Source of the DNA: Paraglaciecola chathamensis S18K6
GTDB taxonomy: Bacteria; Pseudomonadota; Gammaproteobacteria; Enterobacterales; Alteromonadaceae
NCBI GenBank assembly: GCA_000314955.1
Contig: BAEM01000022.1
Location: forward strand, 244,754-308,753
Length of the DNA stretch: 64,000 nucleotides
Reading direction: 5' to 3'
Below are positions 42,614 to 51,631 of the stretch, one piece after another. Under the pieces are notes generated by a model, which made no database searches, was not told where the DNA came from, and saw nothing but the letters and a program-made list of their open reading frames with translations. A program made the translations under genes and the position numbers. Position 1 is the first letter of the stretch. Each line of letters opens with the position of its first letter.

Positions 42614-45600
42614 ATGACAGCAAGTATTTTTAATCCAACGCTGGCCAAAGGCCAAAGAGACGCTATTCACTGGGGAAACTTACACGGTAGTAGTTTAGCC
42701 CTAGCCATTGCCAATGCAGCAGGCAAGACCAAAGGCCCGATTCTAATGGTGACGGCTGATACACCAAGCGCCATGAAATTAGAAAAAGAGCTGAGTTTTT
42801 TCTTACAAGGTAAAAAGGTACAGGTGCAGTTATTCCCAGACTGGGAAACCCTACCCTATGATAATTTTTCGCCTCATCAAGATATTATTTCTCAGCGCCT
42901 AGAAACACTTTACCGACTCACTCAGGCAGAAAATAGCGTCTTTATTGTACCGGTAAATACCCTGATGCTGCGCATGGCGCCAACAGATTATCTCAGCAAA
43001 TACTTGTTGTTCTTAAAGGTTAATCAAACCTTAGACATAGATGCCTTTCGCTCTGGGCTAGAGCGCTCTGGTTACCAACATGTCAATCAAGTCATGGGGC
43101 ACAGTGAGTTTTCCATACGTGGCAGTATCATTGATTTATTTCCCATGGGCAGCCAACAGCCCTTTCGAATTGATATGTTCGACAATGAGGTCGACAGTAT
43201 TCGTTATTTCGATCCTGACAGTCAGCGTTCAGGGGACAAAATAGACGAAATTAAGCTGTTACCGGCGCGCGAGTTCCCGACGGATCAAGATGGCATCAAA
43301 TTGTTTCGCCAACAATATTTAGAAAAGTTCGATGCCAATAATTCGAAAGAATCAGTCTATTACCAAGTGGGTAAAGGCATGATGCCTGGCGGCATAGAAT
43401 ACTATTTACCGTTGTTTTTCGAGCAAAGCGCCACGCTGTTTGATTATTTGCACCCCGACACCTTGCTCATGATGCACGGCGATTTGGCCAAGGCCTGTGA
43501 CTTTTTCTGGACCGACGTAAACGAGCGCTACGAACAATTGCGCTACAACCTAAGTCGTCCTCTTATGGCTCCGGCTGACCTATTTCTACGTAACGAAGAA
43601 CTCTTTGCTGCGTTAAAGAAATGGCCAAGGATCACCATTGAACAAAACGCCAAAGAGCAAAAAGCGGGCGTCACCAATTACGACACTCGCACGATTGGTG
43701 ATATTGCAATTAAATCGCAGAACAAAGTGCCTTGGGCAACCTTAAAAGAAAGGGTTAGCGAGTGGCAAAAAAGCGGTAGCAAGGTACTGTTTAGCGCCGA
43801 ATCCCAAGGCCGAAGAGAAAGCCTGCTCGATTTACTCACCAAAGCGGGCATCAAGCCAAAGGCATTTGAGCACTTAGACGCCTTTCAAAAAAGCAAAGAA
43901 CAACTCGGTATTACCATCGGATTAGCCGAGCATAGCTTTGTACTATTTGAAGATAACAAAGAGCTGGCGTTTATTACCGAAACAGAATTACTCGGGCATA
44001 AAATCAGTCAGCGCCGATTACGTGACAAACGCCAAGCGACCGACGAAAACGCGGTTATCCGCAATCTTGCCGAATTAGCGATTGGTCAGCCAGTGGTGCA
44101 TTTAGATCACGGTGTGGGTCGATACCTTGGCCTGCAAACGTTAGATGCCGGCGGCGTCACCACTGAATACCTCACCATTGAATATGCCAAAGAAGCTAAG
44201 TTATACGTCCCCGTATCCGCGCTGCATTTGATCAGCCGCTACAGTGGGGGTGATTTAGAAAAAGCCCCACTGCATAATTTAGGCACCGAAACTTGGAGCA
44301 AAGCCAAGCAAAAAGCCGCTGAACGCGTCCGCGACGTCGCAGCTCAGTTACTCGATGTATATGCAAGACGCGCAGCCAAACCAGGGTTCTCGTATAAAAT
44401 AGCGTGGGACGAGTACCAAGCCTTCAGTGACAGCTTTCCCTTTGAAGAAACCTTAGATCAGCAGCAGGCCATCAACGCAGTTATTCAAGATATGGGTAGT
44501 AGCAATGCCATGGACAGACTCGTGTGTGGCGATGTTGGCTTTGGTAAAACAGAAGTGGCCATGCGTGCAGCATTTATCGCTGCCAATCAAGGCAAGCAAG
44601 TGGCGATATTGGTGCCCACGACATTACTTGCTCAGCAGCACTATGAAAATTTCAAAGACAGGTTTGCCGACTGGCCGTTTAAGATTGAAGTGATGTCGCG
44701 CTTTGCCAGCGCCAAAGATCAAAAAGGCGTAATGGCCGGTTTAGATGACGGTAAAGTTGATATCGTGGTCGGGACCCACAAGTTGCTACAAAGCGATGTA
44801 AAGTTCGATGACTTAGGGTTGGTGATTATTGACGAAGAACACAGGTTCGGCGTACGCCAAAAAGAGAAGTTCAAAGCCCTTCGCTCGGATGTAGACATTC
44901 TTACGCTCACTGCCACCCCTATTCCGCGAACGCTAAATATGGCGCTGTCTGGCATGCGAGATTTATCTATCATTGCCACGCCACCAGCCAAACGCCTAGC
45001 AATCAAAACCTTTGTTAATCAACGCAACAAAGAACTTATTCGCGAAGCCATCATGCGAGAAATTTTACGCGGTGGTCAGGTTTACTTCCTGCACAATGAA
45101 GTAGAAAGTATTGAACGCACAGCGGATGAAATAGCCGAAATTGTACCTGAGGCCAGAATTGCCATTGGTCATGGTCAAATGCGCGAACGTGAACTCGAAA
45201 AAGTCATGGGTGATTTTTACCACCAGCGTTATAACGTTCTGGTGTGTACCACCATTATTGAAACAGGTATCGATGTACCAACGGCCAATACAATAATCAT
45301 GGACCGAGCAGATCACTTAGGCCTTGCCCAATTACATCAATTGCGCGGTCGTGTGGGTCGCTCTCATCACCAAGCATATGCATACTTGTTAACGCCTCAT
45401 CCTAAACGCATGACCAAAGACGCCAAAAAACGTCTGGACGCCATTTCATCTCTAGAAGATTTAGGCGCAGGTTTTGCCCTTGCCACCCACGATTTAGAAA
45501 TTCGCGGTGCCGGTGAATTACTCGGTGATGACCAAACAGGGCAAATCACTACTGTGGGCTTTACCTTGTATATGGAAATGCTCGAACAAGCCGTTGAATC

Positions 45601-46096
45601 GCTTAAAGACGGTAAAGAGCCCTCCCTTGATGCCGCCCTTGCCAATCAAACAGAAATTGAATTGCGCGTACCTGCGTTGTTCCCAGAAGATTACGTCAAT
45701 GACGTGAACACCCGTCTGTCGTTATATAAAAAATTAGCCAGCTGTAAAAACGAAAAGCAAATTAATGAAGTGCAAATCGAATTAATTGATCGCTTCGGGT
45801 TACTTCCAGATGCTGCAAAAAACTTAGTTCAAATTAGCCTAATGAAATTAGTGGCCAAGAAAATAGGAATTAACAAAGTGGAAGCAAATAATGCGGGAGG
45901 AGCGATTGAGTTTTCTGATAAAACGCAAATCGACCCAAGCTTTATTATCAAACTGATACAATCACAGCCGCGCATTTATCGCCTTGAAGGTGCCAACAAG
46001 TTGAAATTCAATGTGCCAACTGAGTCCGCCAGCGATAGACTGCAACTTATCCTGGATATGTTAAATGAATTTAGCCAGCAATTACGAGCCGCTTAA
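42614..46096 (+). CDS. mfd: Transcription-repair coupling factor
   Basis: 1160 residues, full length for Mfd. It has an N-terminal UvrB-homology region (about 1-340), an RNA polymerase-interaction domain (about 480-560; GQPVVHLDHGVGRYLGLQTLD), helicase motifs (Walker A GDVGFGKTEVAMRAAF, DEEH in IIDEEHRFGVRQ, TATPIPRTLNMAL, QLRGRVGRS), and a C-terminal TRG/D7 part. It removes stalled polymerase from lesions and recruits UvrA. It is in an operon between the PilZ gene (5-bp gap) and the CsiV gene (1-base overlap). Confidence 0.98.
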   Translation: MTASIFNPTLAKGQRDAIHWGNLHGSSLALAIANAAGKTKGPILMVTADTPSAMKLEKELSFFLQGKKVQVQLFPDWETLPYDNFSPHQDIISQRLETLYRLTQAENSVFIVPVNTLMLRMAPTDYLSKYLLFLKVNQTLDIDAFRSGLERSGYQHVNQVMGHSEFSIRGSIIDLFPMGSQQPFRIDMFDNEVDSIRYFDPDSQRSGDKIDEIKLLPAREFPTDQDGIKLFRQQYLEKFDANNSKESVYYQVGKGMMPGGIEYYLPLFFEQSATLFDYLHPDTLLMMHGDLAKACDFFWTDVNERYEQLRYNLSRPLMAPADLFLRNEELFAALKKWPRITIEQNAKEQKAGVTNYDTRTIGDIAIKSQNKVPWATLKERVSEWQKSGSKVLFSAESQGRRESLLDLLTKAGIKPKAFEHLDAFQKSKEQLGITIGLAEHSFVLFEDNKELAFITETELLGHKISQRRLRDKRQATDENAVIRNLAELAIGQPVVHLDHGVGRYLGLQTLDAGGVTTEYLTIEYAKEAKLYVPVSALHLISRYSGGDLEKAPLHNLGTETWSKAKQKAAERVRDVAAQLLDVYARRAAKPGFSYKIAWDEYQAFSDSFPFEETLDQQQAINAVIQDMGSSNAMDRLVCGDVGFGKTEVAMRAAFIAANQGKQVAILVPTTLLAQQHYENFKDRFADWPFKIEVMSRFASAKDQKGVMAGLDDGKVDIVVGTHKLLQSDVKFDDLGLVIIDEEHRFGVRQKEKFKALRSDVDILTLTATPIPRTLNMALSGMRDLSIIATPPAKRLAIKTFVNQRNKELIREAIMREILRGGQVYFLHNEVESIERTADEIAEIVPEARIAIGHGQMRERELEKVMGDFYHQRYNVLVCTTIIETGIDVPTANTIIMDRADHLGLAQLHQLRGRVGRSHHQAYAYLLTPHPKRMTKDAKKRLDAISSLEDLGAGFALATHDLEIRGAGELLGDDQTGQITTVGFTLYMEMLEQAVESLKDGKEPSLDAALANQTEIELRVPALFPEDYVNDVNTRLSLYKKLASCKNEKQINEVQIELIDRFGLLPDAAKNLVQISLMKLVAKKIGINKVEANNAGGAIEFSDKTQIDPSFIIKLIQSQPRIYRLEGANKLKFNVPTESASDRLQLILDMLNEFSQQLRAA

Positions 46097-47529
46097 TGCC
46101 AAAAATGTTTAGTTTTATAAAAACCATAAACCGCCCAACCACCACGCGAAAGCCTAAGCTTGCTATAACGCTTCTCGCGCTAGGCTGCACCTTATCTTTG
46201 CACAGCACAGCACAAGCAAAAGACTGGTGGTTTGATATAGAGGTTATCGTGTTTAAGCGCGATATTGCTGCCCAAAGTATTGCTGAAAGCTTCGAGCACA
46301 AAGCGCCAGAGTTTGCTTCATCGACCGCCTTTGATTTACTTAGCGGATATATCACGCCAGACCTGACATACATGAACGCCGGTTTACCGTATTGTGATGT
46401 CAGCATCGAAGAGAAACTAACAGAACAACAAGCGCGTGAACTCACCTTAACAAACCATGTATTCACCCAAACCGATTATTCCTATCTTGATGCACTGAAC
46501 GCCCCCGAGTTAGACGAAACAACCGCATTGTTCGAGCAATTAAGCGGAACGCAAAATACGCAACCCGATACACAGTATACGCAAACAGACGGGCAAGATG
46601 AGCGCGCTGACGCTCTTAATGAGCAAGCAAACGAAGATAGTGATGCTGCTTTAGCGCAGCGCACCATCACCGAACCCACTTGGGTCAAATGGCAAACCCC
46701 GCCATCCTTACCCTGTGCGTTTGCACAAGACAAAGTGTTGCTTTTAGGGCCTTACGATCACCCTATTGCCGAGACACAACCAAGCCATATTCCTCGTGTT
46801 ATCGACGGTGTGGAATGGCCAGATCGTCAAAGCCCGTATCTGTTGCCCAAAGCTAGCTTAGAATTAACAAAGCTTGAAGAGCATATTCGCTGGCAAAAAG
46901 ATTTAACCCCTCTTTTACATGTGGTTTGGCGCCAGCCTGTGGTATTTGGCAGAGACAAGGCCCAGCCTTTCAAATTGATTGCCGGTGAAAACTACGCTTC
47001 AGCGTATGACCAAGACGGCAACCGAAAAGTAGAAACCGCGCCCAAAACAATCGTGGACCCGCGCTTTATGGATACACAACAAAGCGAAGATACATCTGAG
47101 TCGGGGCTAGCAAATGATACTTTATTCGCTCAAATCAATGCCGCAATTGCGTCTTCTGAACCGGCTAAAATTATCGACTTTAGTCAAAATGAGCACACAG
47201 ATACTGACGCCAGTATTGATGCTGAAGACTTTATGCATGTGGCCGAGAACCCATTATGGCAAGTTGAGGGTGATTTCAAAGTGTACCTTGAGAACTTAGG
47301 TCGTACTCCGTATTTGCATATCGACAGTGATCTTGATTTTCGCGCACCGATCACCCTACGCTTACCCGGAGAAACCGATGTAGAGCCGAATAATTTTTTA
47401 CAGAGTTTTCATTTCGATCAATTGCGCAGAGTCATTTCGACCCAGTTACACTACTTTGACCATCCCCTGTTTGGCATGGTGGTACAAATTCGCCGTTATG
47501 AACCGCCAAAGGAAACATCAGACAATTAA
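46096..47529 (+). CDS. csiV: CsiV-family exported protein
   Basis: 477 residues. A basic N-terminus and hydrophobic stretch (LAITLLALGCTLSLHSTAQA) make a signal peptide cut near residue 41. The mature protein starts WWFDIEVIVFKRD, the hallmark of the CsiV (peptidoglycan-binding) family, and ends with LRRVISTQLHYFDHPLFGMVVQIRRY. The middle contains a long acidic, Gln/Thr-rich low-complexity segment (about 150-200), probably disordered. Location right after mfd (TAATG overlap) is conserved in Vibrio and Shewanella relatives as far as I recall. It acts in the periplasm. Confidence 0.85.
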   Translation: MPKMFSFIKTINRPTTTRKPKLAITLLALGCTLSLHSTAQAKDWWFDIEVIVFKRDIAAQSIAESFEHKAPEFASSTAFDLLSGYITPDLTYMNAGLPYCDVSIEEKLTEQQARELTLTNHVFTQTDYSYLDALNAPELDETTALFEQLSGTQNTQPDTQYTQTDGQDERADALNEQANEDSDAALAQRTITEPTWVKWQTPPSLPCAFAQDKVLLLGPYDHPIAETQPSHIPRVIDGVEWPDRQSPYLLPKASLELTKLEEHIRWQKDLTPLLHVVWRQPVVFGRDKAQPFKLIAGENYASAYDQDGNRKVETAPKTIVDPRFMDTQQSEDTSESGLANDTLFAQINAAIASSEPAKIIDFSQNEHTDTDASIDAEDFMHVAENPLWQVEGDFKVYLENLGRTPYLHIDSDLDFRAPITLRLPGETDVEPNNFLQSFHFDQLRRVISTQLHYFDHPLFGMVVQIRRYEPPKETSDN

Positions 47530-47690
47530 TCTGTACATATTCTTTACTTACTCTTTACCTACTCTGTAGTTACCCTGTAGCGACTTTGAGGTAAAACACA
47601 AGCTAGCTGTGTTTAAAAATAGCGATATACGTACTAACACCAATCCGCATTAGTAGGTACTTCGTCTCTTATTAACGTGGGATGGTATAA

Positions 47691-47719
47691 AAAAAGCGGC
47701 TCATTTGAGCCGCTTTTTG
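47691..47719. terminator. Bidirectional terminator AGCGGCTC-ATTT-GAGCCGCT
   Basis: 8-bp perfect stem (47695-47702 / 47707-47714) with A-run before and TTTTT after. It ends the mfd-csiV transcript and the TonB receptor transcript coming from the right. Confidence 0.9.
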
Positions 47720-47776
47720 TTGCTTACCTGCCATTCTTTTCGATGGCTTTATTTTCGGTAGGGTTATTTTAAATCG

Positions 47777-50383
47777 TTAGAAAACAGTATTTAAACGCAT
47801 GTAGTAGTAACCGCCTTGCCAATCAACAATGTTGCTTGACCAGTAAACCGCGCCACAACATTCGTCACCGTTATCTTTGTCTGGGTACTCGTCAAAGATA
47901 TTGCGCGCACCAGCTGCAATGCTGACGTTTTCACTGATTTGATAGGTAGCTTCTAAGTCGAAAAATACAGTAGGATCATATTCTTGACGCGTTGTAGCAT
48001 CAGAGCTAATTGCGTTCTCGTATGAGCCGTAAACATTAGCACGCACCAACAAGGTTAAATCATCAAAACTATGTTTCGCTGAAGCAACGCCACGCCACTC
48101 AGGAATTGCATTTTCCAAATCAAATTGGTCTTCTGCGTTTAAGAAAGCAGACGCGTCAGAATCAATTTCGGTTTTGTTGTAGTTAACCGATGTGCTCAGC
48201 ACTGTATCACCCATGGTGTAGGTCACAACAAAGTCCATGCCGTTAGTGACAGTATCAAATGCATTTTGGAAGTAGTTAACGCCCCCAATGGTGTTAGCAC
48301 CGGCCACACCTGCGGCTTCTAACTTAAGGAAGTTAGCATAGGCATCTGCATCTGTTTCATCGGTTGATACGTCTAGCGTTGATACGGCATAGAAGCGATC
48401 TTCAAGTTCGATACGATAGAAATCCAACGTCACATTCAAATCGTCAATACTGCCCGTTACACCTAAGCTGTAATTCAATGATTTTTCGGGTTTTAACGCT
48501 TCAGCACCCAAAGCCTGACCCACAGCACTTAGTGCAGGGAACAAGCCTGTTGCCACTGGAAGGCCTTCAGGTAATCGCGTTGAAACGTTGGTGGTACCTT
48601 GTTGGCCAGGTGTCGGTGCTCTAAAACCTGTGCCCACTGAACCACGCATATTGAAATCATCGCTTATGGTGTATTTGAAGGCGAGTTTACCCACCAATTC
48701 AGACCCAAAATCAGAGTAATCTTCGTAGCGCATCGCAGCTTGTAAGAATAAGTCTTCGCTAACATCACTGCTTAAGTCCGCATAGATACCGTGCATATCA
48801 CGCTCATACTCACCTGAGTACTCGGGTGAATAACCTGGGAAACCGTTCGAGCCAACGCCCACAACCTGATACACGGGATCGTCACTGTTTGAACAATCCA
48901 AGGTAGAGCCACCGGCAATTACCGCTAACCCTGCAGCGGTCGTTCCGCCAGCATCATCACAGAACCCCCATGGATCAGACGTCGCGTAAGCACCTGCCGA
49001 GTAAGAGGCTTCATCACCGCCTTTTAGCTCGTATGTTTCTTCCATGTAGGTCAAACCAAAAGCAAACAACACATCTGAATACAAACCAAAATCAAAGTAT
49101 TTTGTGAAATCAGCAGAGAATTGCAATTCTTCATTGATTAAGTCCCCAGGATGGAATTCCGTAGGTGAATCAGCGCCCATTGAGGGGTTGATGGTATTTT
49201 TCAACGTGTATTCGATTTCGTTTGAGCCGAAACGGCCACTGAAGTCATAAGTCATTCCGTTAGCGAATTCACCTTCTAAACCACCAACCAAAGAGAAGTC
49301 GGTGATATCGCCAAAGAAGCGAGGGGTGAAACCACCTGGGAATTTCTCAAGCGGGCTATAGATAGAGCCGTCTTCTTGTCTTAAGTCTTCTATGGTGCCG
49401 TTTCCAGGATAACGATAATAGAAAGAAGCATCCCCTTCACTCTCAGAGTAATTACCAAATGCGTAGAACTTCATATCATCGTTAAATTCATAACCACTGT
49501 TGAAGAAAATACGTGTGGCTGAGGTATTTGGTTGTCCCCAAGGTTGCACTACGTCTTCGCCGCCTAAATTAGCGTTTTCTAAACCAGCAACAAAATCAGG
49601 GTCGCTTAAATATGGGTTAGCAGCACCACGCGGGTCGCTAGCATCAGCGCAGAACCAATCTTCACAGTATTGTTCACCGCGGTTGGTTGAATCTGAATCT
49701 GCATATTCAGCAGATAAACTTAAAAAGCCGTTATCACCTAAGGCAAAACCAATGTTCCCTGTTAGAGTAACTTGCTCACCATCACCTTCGTAATATTGGC
49801 CGGCGTCAACTGAAAACGAACCACCCTCGTCATTATCTTTCAGTACGAAGTTAATAACCCCAGCGATCGCATCTGAACCGTATTGCGCAGCAGCACCATC
49901 GCGCAATACTTCAACCCCTTTAAGCGCAGATGAAGGGATGGTCGCAATATCAGGGCCTTGCGTACCTGAACCGCCAATTTGCACCAACGCGGAGCGATGA
50001 CGGCGTTTAGAGTTAACCAATACCAAGGTTTTATCCGTTGGCATACCGCGTAAGGTTGCAGGGCGGATAAAAGAGGCACCATCAGAAATGGGCTGGCGCT
50101 GTAACGAATATGACGGCACCAAGGTTTTTAGTATGTCATTGGTGTCCGAGAACGGAACAGCAGCCAAGTCGTCTTCACTCAAAACATCAACCGGTACAGG
50201 TGAGTCAGCAAGTGAGCGAGGAGCGCCACGCGAGCCGGTAATAACAACCTTCTCGTAAGCAGCGGCAGCTTCATCTGGCGTTTGGGTTTCTTGTGCGATT
50301 GCTGATGAAATGGCAACAGAACTCATTGCGCAGGTCACCAACCCGGTTTTTATTGCTTTGCTAAGTTTATTTTGCTTAAGCAT
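47777..50383 (-). CDS. TonB-dependent outer-membrane receptor
   Basis: 868 residues. The signal peptide (1-31, ending SSAIAQ) is followed by a TonB box (EKVVITGSR), a plug domain (about 50-170; RPATLRGMPTDKTLVLVN, GVEVLRDGAAAQYGSDAIAGVINFVLK) and a 22-strand barrel ending YYYMRLNTVF. It imports a scarce substrate across the outer membrane. The gene lies downstream of the RidA, cytochrome and amine oxidase genes in the same direction, so it may import the amine-type substrate of that system. The substrate itself cannot be read from sequence. Confidence 0.92.
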   Translation of the reverse strand: MLKQNKLSKAIKTGLVTCAMSSVAISSAIAQETQTPDEAAAAYEKVVITGSRGAPRSLADSPVPVDVLSEDDLAAVPFSDTNDILKTLVPSYSLQRQPISDGASFIRPATLRGMPTDKTLVLVNSKRRHRSALVQIGGSGTQGPDIATIPSSALKGVEVLRDGAAAQYGSDAIAGVINFVLKDNDEGGSFSVDAGQYYEGDGEQVTLTGNIGFALGDNGFLSLSAEYADSDSTNRGEQYCEDWFCADASDPRGAANPYLSDPDFVAGLENANLGGEDVVQPWGQPNTSATRIFFNSGYEFNDDMKFYAFGNYSESEGDASFYYRYPGNGTIEDLRQEDGSIYSPLEKFPGGFTPRFFGDITDFSLVGGLEGEFANGMTYDFSGRFGSNEIEYTLKNTINPSMGADSPTEFHPGDLINEELQFSADFTKYFDFGLYSDVLFAFGLTYMEETYELKGGDEASYSAGAYATSDPWGFCDDAGGTTAAGLAVIAGGSTLDCSNSDDPVYQVVGVGSNGFPGYSPEYSGEYERDMHGIYADLSSDVSEDLFLQAAMRYEDYSDFGSELVGKLAFKYTISDDFNMRGSVGTGFRAPTPGQQGTTNVSTRLPEGLPVATGLFPALSAVGQALGAEALKPEKSLNYSLGVTGSIDDLNVTLDFYRIELEDRFYAVSTLDVSTDETDADAYANFLKLEAAGVAGANTIGGVNYFQNAFDTVTNGMDFVVTYTMGDTVLSTSVNYNKTEIDSDASAFLNAEDQFDLENAIPEWRGVASAKHSFDDLTLLVRANVYGSYENAISSDATTRQEYDPTVFFDLEATYQISENVSIAAGARNIFDEYPDKDNGDECCGAVYWSSNIVDWQGGYYYMRLNTVF

Positions 50384-50449
50384 GTGTGTTCACCTTTTTT
50401 ATTTTTAATCTCTGCGAGCTAATTAACTTGGCTTTCCGTTATTGCACAG

Positions 50450-50468
50450 CCTGCTCGTCCCGAGCAGG
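50450..50468 (-). promoter_or_regulatory. Hairpin CCTGCTCG-N3-CGAGCAGG between ridA-like and TonB genes
   Basis: 8-bp perfect stem with a 3-nt loop in the 104-bp gap. There is no T-run on either side, so it may protect the 3' end of the upstream mRNA or attenuate expression into the receptor gene rather than fully terminate. Confidence 0.5.
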
Positions 50469-50487
50469 TCTCCTATCAAATTGGTTT

Positions 50488-50997
50488 TTACTCTGGCTTA
50501 GCCAGCACCACTTCAATTTCTATTAGCATGTTCGGACCACCGGCCAAACCTGCGATTTGAAAAGCAGAACGCGACGGTTTATTTGGCTGCTCCTTCGTAC
50601 CGAAGTACTTGGTGTACGCCTTCATAAATCCACCGAAGTCCATCTTTCCATCCATGGTAGGGTCGCCTACCATGAACACCTGCATTTTGACGACATCGCC
50701 AAAATCAACACCTAAGTCTTTAAACGAGCTCTCTAGTCGTTTAAACACACTCAAGGCTTGGGTTTCTGTGTCGCCGTAATATTCACGACTGCCCTTTTCT
50801 GCGTCTGGATTAACTGGGCCTGGGGTCATACCCGCATGAAAAATCAATGTGGTATCAGGGGTAACTTCAACCGCTCGGGAGATAGGAAACGGGTTGTTAT
50901 TGGGTAAAGCATGACGCGTGACTTCTGCAAAGCTGTTAGCACTGAATAATGCGGCAGCTGCGGCGACTAAAATGCTTTTTTTCACGGTTTTGTTCAT
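50488..50997 (-). CDS. Exported RidA-family (YjgF/UK114) protein
   Basis: 169 residues. A Sec signal (MNKTVKKSILVAAAAALFSANSFA) directs it to the periplasm, unusual because RidA proteins are normally cytosolic. The RidA core includes the conserved Arg in NKPSRSAFQIAGL (equivalent to E. coli Arg105) and the Glu in MLIEIEVVLA, so imine or enamine hydrolysis is plausible. Between the oxidase and receptor genes it could hydrolyse imines formed by the flavin amine oxidase encoded 20 bp and one gene upstream. Confidence 0.85.
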   Translation of the reverse strand: MNKTVKKSILVAAAAALFSANSFAEVTRHALPNNNPFPISRAVEVTPDTTLIFHAGMTPGPVNPDAEKGSREYYGDTETQALSVFKRLESSFKDLGVDFGDVVKMQVFMVGDPTMDGKMDFGGFMKAYTKYFGTKEQPNKPSRSAFQIAGLAGGPNMLIEIEVVLAKPE

Positions 50998-51016
50998 CTA
51001 AAGGTAACTCCTGGTT

Positions 51017-51631
51017 TTATTTAAGTTGGCTGATATACGCTGCGAGGTTTATCGCATCGGGATCAGATTGCACCATGGAAACGGCGGCTTTCATTTGTTG
51101 TCCGTACACATCTTTTTGGTCTGAGCCGCGAATACCTGCACGAAAGTGATTAATTTGTGTCAGTAAATACCAGTCATTTATGCCGCTAAGGCGCGGAGCT
51201 CCCATCGCTTGGTTTCCTGCTCCGTTTGCACCGTGGCAAGCTGCACAGCCTTGATATAGATTTTTTCCTGCTTCTATATCACCGTGAATGGTGGGCTCTG
51301 GTGTAGGTGACTCTGTTTTACCAATCCAACTGGCGATAGCGGAGATATCGCTCGGGGTTAAATGACGTGTCATGGCCTGCATTTCGCTGCCGGTCACATC
51401 GCTGGTGTGCGCCCCGCGAATACCTTGCTTGAAATTATTTAACTGACGCTCGATATACCATTTTGACAATCCACCTAAACGCGGCGCTTTAATATTGGCG
51501 TTGCCCTTTAATTGGCTTCCGTGGCACACAGTGCAGTATTCAAGCCCCTCAGGTGTAGGTGCTTCAGAGGCATGCACCGCACTTGCAGTGCCAGCAAACA
51601 ATAGAAGGAAGAGTGTAGATTTAAGCGACAT
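51017..51631 (-). CDS. Di-haem cytochrome c (c4-like), exported
   Basis: 204 residues from ATG 51631 (GGAG upstream); the start overlaps the oxidase stop by 11 bp. After a Sec signal (residues 1-21) two c-type motifs follow: CTVCH at 33-37 and CAACH near residue 125. Each is followed by a similar block, PRLGGLSKWYIERQLNNFKQGIRG and PRLSGINDWYLLTQINHFRAGIRG (an internal duplication, as in cytochrome c4). It would accept electrons from the neighbouring flavoenzyme in the periplasm. Confidence 0.9.
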   Translation of the reverse strand: MSLKSTLFLLLFAGTASAVHASEAPTPEGLEYCTVCHGSQLKGNANIKAPRLGGLSKWYIERQLNNFKQGIRGAHTSDVTGSEMQAMTRHLTPSDISAIASWIGKTESPTPEPTIHGDIEAGKNLYQGCAACHGANGAGNQAMGAPRLSGINDWYLLTQINHFRAGIRGSDQKDVYGQQMKAAVSMVQSDPDAINLAAYISQLK